NCBI RefSeq assembly: GCF_030316825.1
Contig: NZ_JASZYU010000001.1
Span: forward strand, 1,116,001-1,180,000
DNA length: 64,000 bases
Direction: 5' to 3'
From: Variovorax fucosicus
GTDB lineage: Bacteria; Pseudomonadota; Gammaproteobacteria; Burkholderiales; Burkholderiaceae_C
Both the position numbers and the translations under genes were made by a program. Under the pieces are notes generated by a model that was not told the origin of the DNA, did not search any database, and saw nothing but the letters and a program-made list of their open reading frames with translations. Of this stretch, positions 54,825 to 63,009 are shown piece after piece. How positions within the stretch are numbered: the stretch's first letter is position 1; every line of letters begins with the position of its first letter.

Positions 54825-54886
54825 ATGAACACCACCCGTTGTTCACCATGAATCCGGGGTGACGCGCACATGAACATCGGATGAAC
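54825..54886 (-). promoter_or_regulatory. Phased GTTCAT repeats, response-regulator site candidate
   Basis: On the minus strand GTTCAT occurs at 54886-54881, 54875-54870 and 54830-54825, with ATTCAT at 54853-54848. Start-to-start distances are 11, 22 and 23 bp, so all lie near one face of the helix. The pair GTTCAT-N5-GTTCAT is the direct-repeat form used by OmpR/PhoB-type regulators. Confidence 0.6.
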
Positions 54887-54890
54887 TGCC

Positions 54891-55574
54891 TCAGCCCGGC
54901 ACGGCATCCAGCCGATAGCCCACACCGCGCACCGTCTTCAGCAATGCAACGGGGTGGCCATCGTCGACCTTGGCCCGCAGACGGCGGACATAGACGTCGA
55001 CGATGTTGGTCAGGGGGTCTTCGTTGGTGCCCCAGACATTGGAGAGGATGCGCTCGCGGCTGTAGACGCGACCCGGGGCCGTCATCAACAGCTCGAGGAA
55101 TGCAAGTTCCTTGGCGGTCAGCGGGACGAGCTTGCCGGCACGGGTGACCTGCATGCGTTCCCGGTCGAGCACGAGGTCTGCCACCTGCAGCGTGGTGGCT
55201 CTGGGCCGTTGCTCCCGGCCGCGACGCAGCAGGGCCTCGATGCGCGCCAGCAGTTCCTCGAACGCAAAGGGTTTGGTGAGGTAATCATCGGCACCCAGGC
55301 GCAGGCCACTGACCTTGTCCTCGGTTTCGCTCAGCGCGGTCAGCATCAGCACCGGCACGTGGTGGCCTTCGGCACGCAGCGTCTGGCACAACTCCAGGCC
55401 GCTCAGGCCGGGCAGCATCAGATCCAGCAGCAGCAGCGAAAGATCGCTGTTGCGCGCGAGTTCGAGGCCCTCGGGCCCGGTGCGCGCGAGCTGCACGCGG
55501 TACCCCTCGGCACGCAGCCCCCGCAACAGAAAGTCGGCGACACGCATGTCGTCTTCGACCACCAGTATGTTCAT
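54891..55574 (-). CDS. OmpR-family response regulator
   Basis: 227 residues from the ATG at 55574. Receiver domain 1-120 with acidic pocket EDD (7-9), phosphoacceptor Asp51 in LLLLDLMLPGLSG and Lys101 in YLTKPF. The C-terminal winged helix (about 130-225) has LTAKELAFLELLMTAPGRVYSRE and VDVYVRRLRAKVDDG. It is 10 bp downstream of its sensor kinase, and so forms a two-component operon. Confidence 0.96.
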   Translation of the reverse strand: MNILVVEDDMRVADFLLRGLRAEGYRVQLARTGPEGLELARNSDLSLLLLDLMLPGLSGLELCQTLRAEGHHVPVLMLTALSETEDKVSGLRLGADDYLTKPFAFEELLARIEALLRRGREQRPRATTLQVADLVLDRERMQVTRAGKLVPLTAKELAFLELLMTAPGRVYSRERILSNVWGTNEDPLTNIVDVYVRRLRAKVDDGHPVALLKTVRGVGYRLDAVPG

Positions 55575-55584
55575 GATTCTTGCG

Positions 55585-57207
55585 TCACGATGAGAGGGTG
55601 GGACTGTACAGGCAGGGCAACTCGATGCGCACCGTGGTGCCCTGCATGGGGACGCTCTCGATGTCGATATGGCCATGGTGGGCGTGCACGATGGCCTGCG
55701 CGATCGACAGCCCGATACCGGTTCCGTCGGCCCGGTGCACGCGGGCGCGGCGGCCACGGACAAAACGCTCGAACACCGTCGGCAACTCGTCCGCATCGAT
55801 ACCGATCCCCTCGTCTGCCACACGCACTTGCACGCGGCTGTCGGTCGACTGCCAGCTCACCCGAACCGTCCCGTCCGTGCGCGAATAACGCACCGCGTTG
55901 TCGAGCACGATGACGAGCGCCTGCCGCAGGCGATCGGCATCGGCCTGGAGCGTGACCCCGGGCAGGTCGGCACCCGGTGCTTCCAGCTCAACGCGCACGT
56001 TGTGCCGTGCACCCAGCGCGCCAGCCATTTCGGTGGCGTCGCCCAGCAGCTCCGCCAGGTCGACCGCGCCGAACCGCATCGCCAGTTGATCGGCTTCGGC
56101 CCTGGCCACCAGAAGCAGGTCGTCGATCACGCCGGTGAGTTGCTTCACGCCGCCCACGATGCGCGTCAGCGTCTCCCGGTACTCGGGCAGCGGCTTGTCG
56201 GCGCCGCGCAGGGCGATCTCCGCCTCTCCGCGGATCGCCGTGGCCGGCGTGCGAAGCTCGTGGCTGAGATCGGCGAGAAGCTGGCGGCGCCGCTGGTCGA
56301 TCTGTTGCAGTGTCTGGTGCGCCGCGCGCAGCTCGCTGGTGCGCTCCAGAACCGCATCCTCGAGCCGGCGACGCGCCGCATCGGCGTCGTGCCGGTGCTG
56401 CTGCAATTCGGCTGCCATCGCATTGAAGTGCTCGGCGACGCGGTCGAACTCGTCGCGCGAACCCAGCGCGATGCGGTGGTCGAGTGCGCCGGCCCGCAAG
56501 GCCTGCGTGCCTTCGAGCAGGCGATCCAGCGGCCGCTGCAGCCGCCGGTTCAAGTACAGCGCGAGCACGACGGCTGCAGCCAGCGTGAGGGCCGCCAGGC
56601 CGATGGTCTGCTGGCGCAACCGGTCCAGGCCGCGCTCGGTCGCGGCACGGGCAATGGGCATCACGTTTCGCTGTCGTTCGATCGCGCCGTTGATCAGCTC
56701 GCGCAGGTCGCGGCCGCGCGCCACATCGAACACGCCGTTCAGTTCCTGCCAGACGCTGGCGAACTCGGCGCCGCGCTCCAGCGGCGCCAACCCCAACAGC
56801 CGCGCCCGGACTGAGGCGATGTTGTCGTCGAGCAGTTCGCTCATGGCGACGAGCTGGCCGACTTCCGGCGGTATCGGCACCTCTTCGAGTGCCGCGATTC
56901 CGCCCCACAAGGAAAGATCGCGGCGTGCGAGGGTCCTGAGCTTCTCCGTGCTGGCCTGCATGCGCGTCAGCAGGCTGTCACGCACCTCGGGCGAAGCGTT
57001 CGCATCCATCAGTTGCTGGGACGCCCAGACGCGCAGCCGCTGCTTGCTGGCCGACAGTTCCAGCAGTTCCGACAGGATGTCGCTGGCCAGCCGGCTGTGC
57101 TGGGCGTAGTCGTTGACCCGATTCGCTCCCCGATAGACGAATGCGGCCTGGATGCAAACCAGCGCGACCAGCGCAGCGAACGCGAGAGACAGTCGTAGGC
57201 GAAACAT
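55585..57207 (-). CDS. Membrane sensor histidine kinase
   Basis: 540 residues. Two membrane helices (about 6-25 and 202-219) enclose a helical periplasmic sensor of about 175 residues; HAMP follows (220-275), then a coiled coil. The HisKA phosphoacceptor is His316 in DLSHELRTP; N-box DNAVRYSR, G1 DEGIGI and G2 GTGIGLSI of the ATPase domain are intact. The signal is unknown. The operator-like pair at 57241-57257 lies 34 bp upstream. Confidence 0.95.
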   Translation of the reverse strand: MFRLRLSLAFAALVALVCIQAAFVYRGANRVNDYAQHSRLASDILSELLELSASKQRLRVWASQQLMDANASPEVRDSLLTRMQASTEKLRTLARRDLSLWGGIAALEEVPIPPEVGQLVAMSELLDDNIASVRARLLGLAPLERGAEFASVWQELNGVFDVARGRDLRELINGAIERQRNVMPIARAATERGLDRLRQQTIGLAALTLAAAVVLALYLNRRLQRPLDRLLEGTQALRAGALDHRIALGSRDEFDRVAEHFNAMAAELQQHRHDADAARRRLEDAVLERTSELRAAHQTLQQIDQRRRQLLADLSHELRTPATAIRGEAEIALRGADKPLPEYRETLTRIVGGVKQLTGVIDDLLLVARAEADQLAMRFGAVDLAELLGDATEMAGALGARHNVRVELEAPGADLPGVTLQADADRLRQALVIVLDNAVRYSRTDGTVRVSWQSTDSRVQVRVADEGIGIDADELPTVFERFVRGRRARVHRADGTGIGLSIAQAIVHAHHGHIDIESVPMQGTTVRIELPCLYSPTLSS

Positions 57208-57240
57208 GCGGCACTTTAGCGTCGCAGCATGCGCCGATGC

Positions 57241-57257
57241 ATGAACAACAAATTAAC
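57241..57257 (-). promoter_or_regulatory. GTTAAT-N5-GTTCAT pair upstream of the two-component operon
   Basis: Minus strand: GTTAAT (57257-57252), five bases, GTTCAT (57246-57241). The 11-bp period and sequence match the repeats upstream of the SnoaL-like gene, which suggests autoregulation by the encoded response regulator. Confidence 0.55.
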
Positions 57258-57297
57258 GAACGGTGCCGGGGCGAGGCGTGGCGTGGCGCCCATTGCG

Positions 57298-58263
57298 TCA
57301 CTCCGCCGTGATGTTGGCCTCCTTGACGATGACCATGTAGCGCGTCTGCTGGCGCGCAATGAAGGCGCTGAAACTGTTGCCCAGCAGCGTCTGGGCCTCG
57401 AAGCTCTGCGGCGCCAGTCGATCCGACACGAACTGGGATGCCATTGCTTTCTGGACCAGCGCCTCGAGCTTCTTTGCAATCGGCTCGGGAAGACCGTGAG
57501 GTGCCCACAGGCCGTACCACGACACCATCTCGAACCCGGGGTAGCCCGATTCCGCCACGGTCGGTACGTTGGGCAGGCTCGCAATACGATGACTTGTGGT
57601 GACGGCCAATGGCTTCAGCTTGCCCGCTGCGATGTGCGGAGCAGAAGATGGGATCGCATCGATCATGCCGCTGACCTGCCCTCCGAGCACGTCGTTGAGG
57701 GCTCCCGCGGTACCGCGGTAGACGATGATGGGAATGTCCAGCTTGCTCTCCCTCTTGATCGCTTCCTCGGCCAGATGCATGGGAGAGCCCACGGCCGAGG
57801 TGCCGAACGCATGGCCCTTGGGATTGGCGCGCGCCGATTCGACGAATTCCTTCAACGTCTTGGCCGGGAGGGACGGATGAATCGACAACACCATCGGCAC
57901 GGAGCCAAGCATGGCGATCGGGCGGAAGTCGCGGATCGGGTCATAGCCGACCTTGCGGCTGATCAGCGGATTGGCGATCAGCGTGGGCGACTGGACCAGC
58001 AGCGTGTAGCCGTCCGGGGCGGCCTTGGCGACGGCCTCGCTGCCGATGGCGCCGCTCGCACCCGAGCGGTTGTCGACGATGAACTGCGTGCCTGTCTGCT
58101 CGGTCAGGCTCTGCGCCAGCACGCGGGCAACGAGGTCGACCGTGCCGCCGGGCTGGTAGGGAACAACGATCCTGACCGGCTTGTCGGGATAGTTCTGTGC
58201 CTGGCCGGCGAGCGAGGTGCCAAGGACGGCAAGACCGAATGCAAGTGCAGCGATGGGGTTCAT
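57298..58263 (-). CDS. Bug-family (TctC-like) periplasmic receptor
   Basis: 321 residues with signal peptide MNPIAALAFGLAVLGTSLAG. Signature NYPDKPVRIVVPYQPGGTVDLVAR, RSGASGAIGSEAVAKAAPDGYTLL and PTVAESGYPGFEMVSWYGLWAP. It is 18 bp downstream of the amidohydrolase gene, so the two should share a transcript. The bound ligand is probably an acid related to the amidohydrolase substrate. Confidence 0.93.
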   Translation of the reverse strand: MNPIAALAFGLAVLGTSLAGQAQNYPDKPVRIVVPYQPGGTVDLVARVLAQSLTEQTGTQFIVDNRSGASGAIGSEAVAKAAPDGYTLLVQSPTLIANPLISRKVGYDPIRDFRPIAMLGSVPMVLSIHPSLPAKTLKEFVESARANPKGHAFGTSAVGSPMHLAEEAIKRESKLDIPIIVYRGTAGALNDVLGGQVSGMIDAIPSSAPHIAAGKLKPLAVTTSHRIASLPNVPTVAESGYPGFEMVSWYGLWAPHGLPEPIAKKLEALVQKAMASQFVSDRLAPQSFEAQTLLGNSFSAFIARQQTRYMVIVKEANITAE

Positions 58264-58281
58264 GAGTGAGATGTCTCCGTT

Positions 58282-59301
58282 TCAGCAGTCGCAGGGGAGC
58301 TTCAGCAAGCGCAGGGCGTTGCGGAAATAGATGCCTTCCTGCTCCGATTCCGACAGGCCGAGTTCATCGATCGCCTTGGGGATCGTGCGCAGAAACATGG
58401 GGCCGCCCTCGGGGTCGAACGGACAGTCGGTCGCGAACAGAACCTGGCGCGCACCGAAGAAGTCCAGCCCGCAGCGAAGGCCGCTGCGACCGCCGGCCAG
58501 CGCCGTATCGGCGTAGAACATGCGGAAGTAGTCGATGGGGCGCTTCGCCATTCGCTTGAGCATTCCCTCGTAGTCTTCGTCCGAGGTGCGGCTGCCGAAT
58601 TGATCCAGCCCGGGGCCGACGCGGCCATCGAAGAACGGGATCATCGCGCCCATGTGGTGGGTGATCAGTTTCATGTTCGGCCAGCGGTCGAAGAAGCCGG
58701 AAAACACCATGCGTGCCATCGCGGCGCTGGTTTCGTAGGGCCACCCGAAGGTCCACCAGATTTCGTACCTGGATTTGCTCTCGGACGCATAGTCCGGCAC
58801 GTTGGCGCCGCGCGCCGGGTGCATCCAGATCGGCACGTCGTAGCGGTTGACCGCCGCTTCGAAGATCGGCCAGAACTCATCCTCGTCCAGCGGCCGCCCA
58901 CTGACGTTGGTGAAGACCTGGATGCCGCGGGCGCCAAGAACCGTGATTGCACGCTCCATCTCCTTGAGCGCTTCGGGCACGTTGTTCATGGGCAGCGAGG
59001 CGACGAAGGCCGGAAACTTCTCCGGATGCGCATCCCGGATTGCCGCCATGCCGTCGTTGGCAAGCCGCGCCAGCTCCGGCGAGTCGTCGGGCCCGGCAAT
59101 CAGCTCGATCGGGGGATTCGAGAGGGTCAGCACCTGCTGGTAATCGGGGAACCCTTCCATCATCTTCAGCCTCGCTTCGAGGTCGTAGAGGACGGGGATC
59201 GTCAGCCACCGCTTGATGGCCCCCTTGTCCTTGGCCATCGAGGCCATCCTGTCGAAATAGGCACGCGGAAAGATGTGTGCGTAGCTGTCGATTTTTTTCA
59301 C
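58282..59301 (-). CDS. Amidohydrolase-2 (PF04909, ACMSD/resorcylate decarboxylase-like) protein
   Basis: 339 residues from the GTG at 59301 (MKKIDSYAHIFP). The ATG at 59334 is less likely because it would start 3 bp from an operator. TIM-barrel family with several enzymes that decarboxylate or hydrate aromatic and ring-cleavage acids. Metal-site motifs WMHPARG, THHMGAMIPFFDGRVG and FATDCPFD are present. The N-terminal HxH is Tyr7-Ala-His9, missing one usual ligand. The exact reaction is not predictable. Confidence 0.87.
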   Translation of the reverse strand: MKKIDSYAHIFPRAYFDRMASMAKDKGAIKRWLTIPVLYDLEARLKMMEGFPDYQQVLTLSNPPIELIAGPDDSPELARLANDGMAAIRDAHPEKFPAFVASLPMNNVPEALKEMERAITVLGARGIQVFTNVSGRPLDEDEFWPIFEAAVNRYDVPIWMHPARGANVPDYASESKSRYEIWWTFGWPYETSAAMARMVFSGFFDRWPNMKLITHHMGAMIPFFDGRVGPGLDQFGSRTSDEDYEGMLKRMAKRPIDYFRMFYADTALAGGRSGLRCGLDFFGARQVLFATDCPFDPEGGPMFLRTIPKAIDELGLSESEQEGIYFRNALRLLKLPCDC

Positions 59302-59336
59302 GTTGTCTCTTCTGCTGGCTGGCAAGAACGCCATTT

Positions 59337-59353
59337 ATTCACTATTGGTGAAT
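59337..59353. promoter_or_regulatory. TetR operator candidate, site 1
   Basis: ATTCAC-TATTG-GTGAAT, perfect 6-5-6 palindrome 35 bp upstream of the amidohydrolase start. Matching sites occur upstream of tetR and the porin. Confidence 0.75.
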
Positions 59354-59365
59354 TATGGGGCGAAG

Positions 59366-59386
59366 AAAAGGGGCCTGCAAGGCCCC
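59366..59386 (-). terminator. Rho-independent terminator of tetR
   Basis: On the minus strand GGGGCCT-TGC-AGGCCCC followed by TTTT, 12 bp after the tetR stop. It separates tetR from the amidohydrolase operon. Confidence 0.85.
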
Positions 59387-59398
59387 GGGGCTCCGTAG

Positions 59399-60040
59399 TT
59401 ACCGCAGGACGTAGGCGGTCACGACATCGATGATGTGCAGCATCCGCTGAGTGAGCATCTTCTGGCTGCCGAGCTCGCAACTGAAGCCGACCGAGAGCGT
59501 GTGGATGTTGGACAGGTAGAAATAGGCGCAGCCCGCCATCGTGATGTACAGCTGCATGGGGTCGATGCCCGCGCGGAACACGCCCTCTTTCTGTCCCCGT
59601 TCGAGGATGCCGGCAAGGGTTTGCAGAAGCGGCGAGTTCAGTTCCTTGATGCGGGGAGAGGCGGCCAGGTGCCTGGCCTTGTGCAGGTTCTCGCTGTTCA
59701 GGAACGTGATGAACTCGGGGTGGGCAATGTAGTAGTCCCAGGTGAACTCGATGAGCCGCCGCAGCGCAGCCAGGGGGGCCATGTCCTTGAGATCGAGATA
59801 CAGCTGCGCATCCCGTATCTCCTCGTACACGCTCTCGAGCACCGCGGAGAACAGGCCGTCCTTGTCCTGGAAGTAGTAGTACACGAGCCGCTTGTGCACG
59901 CTGGCCTCCGCCGCGATCCGCTCCAGCCGCGCCCCACCCAGGCCGTACACGGAGAACTCGTTTCTCGCTGCCTGCAGGATGGCTTTGCGGGAGCGATCCG
60001 CGTCCCGGGTTCTGGCTTCCGCCGCAATCGTCTTCTTCAT
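59399..60040 (-). CDS. TetR-family transcriptional regulator
   Basis: 213 residues from the ATG at 60040 (MKKTIAAEAR); a TTG two codons upstream is an alternative. N-terminal HTH (about 18-62: RKAILQAARNEFSVYGLGGARLERIAAEASVHKRLVYYYFQDKDGLF). The C-terminal ligand domain has the TetR_C-like ALRRLIEFTWDYYIAHPEF. Flanked by three copies of a TTCAC-N5-GTGAA palindrome, so it probably represses its own gene, the amidohydrolase operon and the porin. Confidence 0.94.
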   Translation of the reverse strand: MKKTIAAEARTRDADRSRKAILQAARNEFSVYGLGGARLERIAAEASVHKRLVYYYFQDKDGLFSAVLESVYEEIRDAQLYLDLKDMAPLAALRRLIEFTWDYYIAHPEFITFLNSENLHKARHLAASPRIKELNSPLLQTLAGILERGQKEGVFRAGIDPMQLYITMAGCAYFYLSNIHTLSVGFSCELGSQKMLTQRMLHIIDVVTAYVLR

Positions 60041-60060
60041 GGGCAATTCTTCAATGCAAG

Positions 60061-60075
60061 CTCACGTTGGGTGAA
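60061..60075. promoter_or_regulatory. TetR operator candidate, site 2
   Basis: CTCAC-GTTGG-GTGAA, one mismatch in the left arm relative to sites 1 and 3, placed 20 bp upstream of the tetR start codon. Confidence 0.6.
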
Positions 60076-60134
60076 TTATTAGGGTAATTCCTTAAGTTTT
60101 ACTCCCCTGTGACGCGCCACAGGCGACTCCACAT

Positions 60135-60153
60135 AATTCACACTTCGTGAATT
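60135..60153. promoter_or_regulatory. TetR operator candidate, site 3
   Basis: AATTCAC-ACTTC-GTGAATT, perfect 7-5-7 palindrome 95 bp upstream of the porin start. The best copy of the three. Confidence 0.75.
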
Positions 60154-60248
60154 GATCTGCGTGCCGCGTCCGATCCAGGCCCCCGCAACCTTAGCGGCTC
60201 GACTGCGCACGGGCATTCACCGCCAGTTTTCACCACCGAGGAGAGCCC

Positions 60249-61541
60249 ATGAAGAAAACCATCGTGGCAGCAGCCGTGCTGTCTTGTGCCGGCGCGGCAT
60301 CGGCGCAATCGTCCGTCACCTTGTTCGGCGCGATGGACGCCGGCATCAGCTACTACAGCGCGACGAGTTCGTTCTACAACAACACCGCCCGACCGGTCGC
60401 GCCCGCGCCCGACGTGACGCGCAGCCAGACTGCGCTGTCCAGCAGCGGCACCACGCCCAGTCGGCTGGGCTTCCGGGGTACCGAGGATCTCGGGGGCGGC
60501 CTCGCGGCCAGCTTCTGGCTCGAAGCAGGGCTGGCCAACGATGCAGGCCTCGGCGCCGGGCCGGGCGGCGCGTTTGCCTTCAATCGCCGATCCACCGTGA
60601 GCTTCTCCGGGCCCTTCGGCGAGGTTCGCCTGGGCCGCGACTACACGCCCACCTACTGGAACGATGCCGTCTTCAGCCCTTTCAGCACCCTGGGCGTCGG
60701 CACCAACGTGGTGTCGGCGGTCGGCAGCAATCTGCAGGTGGCGAAGGGGCCGGGTTCCGCGATGTCGGCAACGGACAACTACATGCGAACCGGCAACAGC
60801 ATCGGCTACTTCCTCCCCCCGGGCCTGGGCGGCTTCTACGGCCAGTTTCAATATGCGCTGCACGAAAACGTCGGCCAGGGCAATGTGCCTGGCACCCCGT
60901 CGTCGAAGGGTCGCTTCGCCGGCGGCCGCTTCGGCTATGCCGCGGGCGCGCTGGATGTTGCGGCCGCTTATGGCGAAAGCACCGCTGCCGATACCACCGC
61001 GGTGAGCGCAGCCGGGCTTGCCACGGGCGCCAGGCTCAGCGAGAAGACCAAGACCTTCAGCATCGGCGCCTCCTACAATTTCGATGCCTTCAAGCTCTTC
61101 GGGGAGTTGTCGCATGTGCGCGACGTGTCGAGGTCGACGGCACCGATTGCGGGCGTCGGCGCACTCACCACCCGGGAAAGCGACAAGTACAAGGGCGGCC
61201 TGGTCGGGGTGACCGTTCCGCTCGGGGCCGGCCTCTTCAAGACTTCCTATTCGTGGGTGAAGTTCGACAACGACCTTGGCCCGCTGGCCACGCCCTTCGC
61301 GCCGGGTCGCGACGCTTCGGTCAGGAAGCTCGCCGTGGGCTACGAATACAACCTGTCGAAGCGCACCGCCCTCTACGCCACCGTGGCACGCATCCGCGTG
61401 AAGGACGGGCAGAACAACCCGGCCATCATGGGCGCCATTGCCGGAGCCGCCGCCACGTACGCTTCAACCGGCGCCGGCACCTCGGGCTATGCGCCCAGCA
61501 GGTCGACCGGCTATGACTTCGGCATGAGGCACGCCTTCTAG
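60249..61541 (+). CDS. Gram-negative general porin
   Basis: 430 residues, outer membrane. GAGGAGAG lies before the ATG. Signal peptide MKKTIVAAAVLSCAGAASAQ, then SSVTLFGAMDAGISYY, the burkholderial porin start. Constriction-loop region TPSRLGFRGTEDLGGGLAASFWLEAGL and FNRRSTVSFSGPFGEVRLGRDY follow, and the protein ends in FGMRHAF with the terminal Phe needed for BAM assembly. Trimeric 16-strand pore is the family norm. It likely admits the substrate of the TetR-linked module. Confidence 0.95.
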   Translation: MKKTIVAAAVLSCAGAASAQSSVTLFGAMDAGISYYSATSSFYNNTARPVAPAPDVTRSQTALSSSGTTPSRLGFRGTEDLGGGLAASFWLEAGLANDAGLGAGPGGAFAFNRRSTVSFSGPFGEVRLGRDYTPTYWNDAVFSPFSTLGVGTNVVSAVGSNLQVAKGPGSAMSATDNYMRTGNSIGYFLPPGLGGFYGQFQYALHENVGQGNVPGTPSSKGRFAGGRFGYAAGALDVAAAYGESTAADTTAVSAAGLATGARLSEKTKTFSIGASYNFDAFKLFGELSHVRDVSRSTAPIAGVGALTTRESDKYKGGLVGVTVPLGAGLFKTSYSWVKFDNDLGPLATPFAPGRDASVRKLAVGYEYNLSKRTALYATVARIRVKDGQNNPAIMGAIAGAAATYASTGAGTSGYAPSRSTGYDFGMRHAF

Positions 61542-62980
61542 GACACCTTGCCCACCACCGCCGGCGCTTCCCAGCCCCCGCCCAGCGCGCGGATCAGCCC
61601 CACCGTCGCCTGGTACTGGGCCGACTTCACCTGCAGCGCCTGGCGCCGGTTGCGCAGTTCGCTGCGGCGCGCGTCGAGCAGGTCGAGCTGGCTCACGTAG
61701 CCGTTGCGGTAGCGCGCGTCGCTCAGCACGGTGGCACGCTTGGCCGAGGCAACGGCGCGGGCCTGCACCGCCGACTGTTCTTCGAGCAGGCGCAGCGCCG
61801 AGAGCTGGTCTTCCACTTCCCTGAACGCCACCAGCACCTGCTCGCGGTAGCTCGCCAGTGCGCCGTCGAGCTGCGCCGAGGCGCCCTGCACGCCGGCCTC
61901 GCGCCTGCCGCCATCGAGCAGCGGCAGCGACATCAGCGCGCCGACGCCCCATGAGCGGGCCGACCACTTGAACAGGTCGCCCAGGTCGCTCGATGCATAA
62001 CCGCCGGCACCGGTGAGCGCGATGCTCGGGAACCAGGCGGCCTTGGCGACGCCGACGCGGGACTGCGCCGCCTGCATCGTTCTTTGCGCAGCAGCCACGT
62101 CGGGCCGGCGCTCCAGCACGGTCGAGGGCAGGCCGGCCGGGATCGAAGGCAGGGTCGTCGTCCAGTCGGCGCCTTTCAGTTCGAACTGCGAGGCGACATC
62201 ACCGGTCAGCACGGCCAGTGCGTGCTCGAGTTGGGCTCGCTGGCGATCCAGCGCGAGCGCGTCGGATTCGGTCGAGGCCATTTCGGTCTGGACGCGGGCC
62301 ACGTCGAGCTCGGCCAGGTCGCCGGCGCGGAAGCGGCGCTCGGTCAGGCTCAAGGTGCCGCGATAGGCCTCGACTGTTTCGCGCACGATCGCGCGCTCGT
62401 CGTCGAGCGCGCGCAGCGCCAGGTAGCTCTGCGCCACTTCGGCCTGCACCGCGAGTTTGGCACTGCGCAGCAGGGCCTCGCGCGAGCCGGCATCGAGCGC
62501 CGCCGCGTTGCTGGCGCCCGAGAGCCGGCCGAACAGATCGAGCTCCCACGAGACATTGGCGCCGGCCGTGATCAGCGTGGCCGGCGTCTTGCTGCCATTG
62601 CCGCGATCCAGCCCGGCGCCGCGGTTGGCGCCGGCGCCCAGGCCGACCTGCACCGAGCGGTCGGCATCGACGGTGCGGGCGATGGCGCGCGCTTCGGCCA
62701 GCCGCGCGGCTGCCTGCTGCACGCTGGTGTTGTTGACGGCGGCGCGTTCGACCAGCGCGTCGAGCGTGCTGTCGTTGAAGGCGCGCCACCAGGCGCCGTC
62801 GGCCTGCGCCGGCGCTGCGGCGGTGGCCGCCACGGTGGTCGCGGCGTTTTCCTTGAACTGCACCGGCGTGGTGACGCCGGACGACAGCTCTGCCGTCGAC
62901 GCACAGCCGGCCAGCACCAGGGCGGCAACCAGCGGCAGCAAGGCGCCGCGCAAAGTGGAGGAAATGCGATTCGTTGTCAT
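61538..62980 (-). CDS. NodT-family outer-membrane efflux lipoprotein
   Basis: 480 residues from the ATG at 62980 with AAGGAG upstream; an ATG at 63013 overlaps the RND stop. Lipobox LVLAGC with Cys26. Two outer-membrane-factor repeats: WWRAFNDSTLDALVERAAVNNTSVQQAAARLAEARA in the first half and LERRPDVAAAQRTMQAAQSRVGVAKAAWFPSIALTG in the second. Third component of the RND pump encoded upstream. Its stop shares bases with the convergent porin stop. Confidence 0.95.
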   Translation of the reverse strand: MTTNRISSTLRGALLPLVAALVLAGCASTAELSSGVTTPVQFKENAATTVAATAAAPAQADGAWWRAFNDSTLDALVERAAVNNTSVQQAAARLAEARAIARTVDADRSVQVGLGAGANRGAGLDRGNGSKTPATLITAGANVSWELDLFGRLSGASNAAALDAGSREALLRSAKLAVQAEVAQSYLALRALDDERAIVRETVEAYRGTLSLTERRFRAGDLAELDVARVQTEMASTESDALALDRQRAQLEHALAVLTGDVASQFELKGADWTTTLPSIPAGLPSTVLERRPDVAAAQRTMQAAQSRVGVAKAAWFPSIALTGAGGYASSDLGDLFKWSARSWGVGALMSLPLLDGGRREAGVQGASAQLDGALASYREQVLVAFREVEDQLSALRLLEEQSAVQARAVASAKRATVLSDARYRNGYVSQLDLLDARRSELRNRRQALQVKSAQYQATVGLIRALGGGWEAPAVVGKVS

Positions 62981-63009
62981 GGTCTGGACTCCTTGTGTCG
63001 CTCGTTCAT

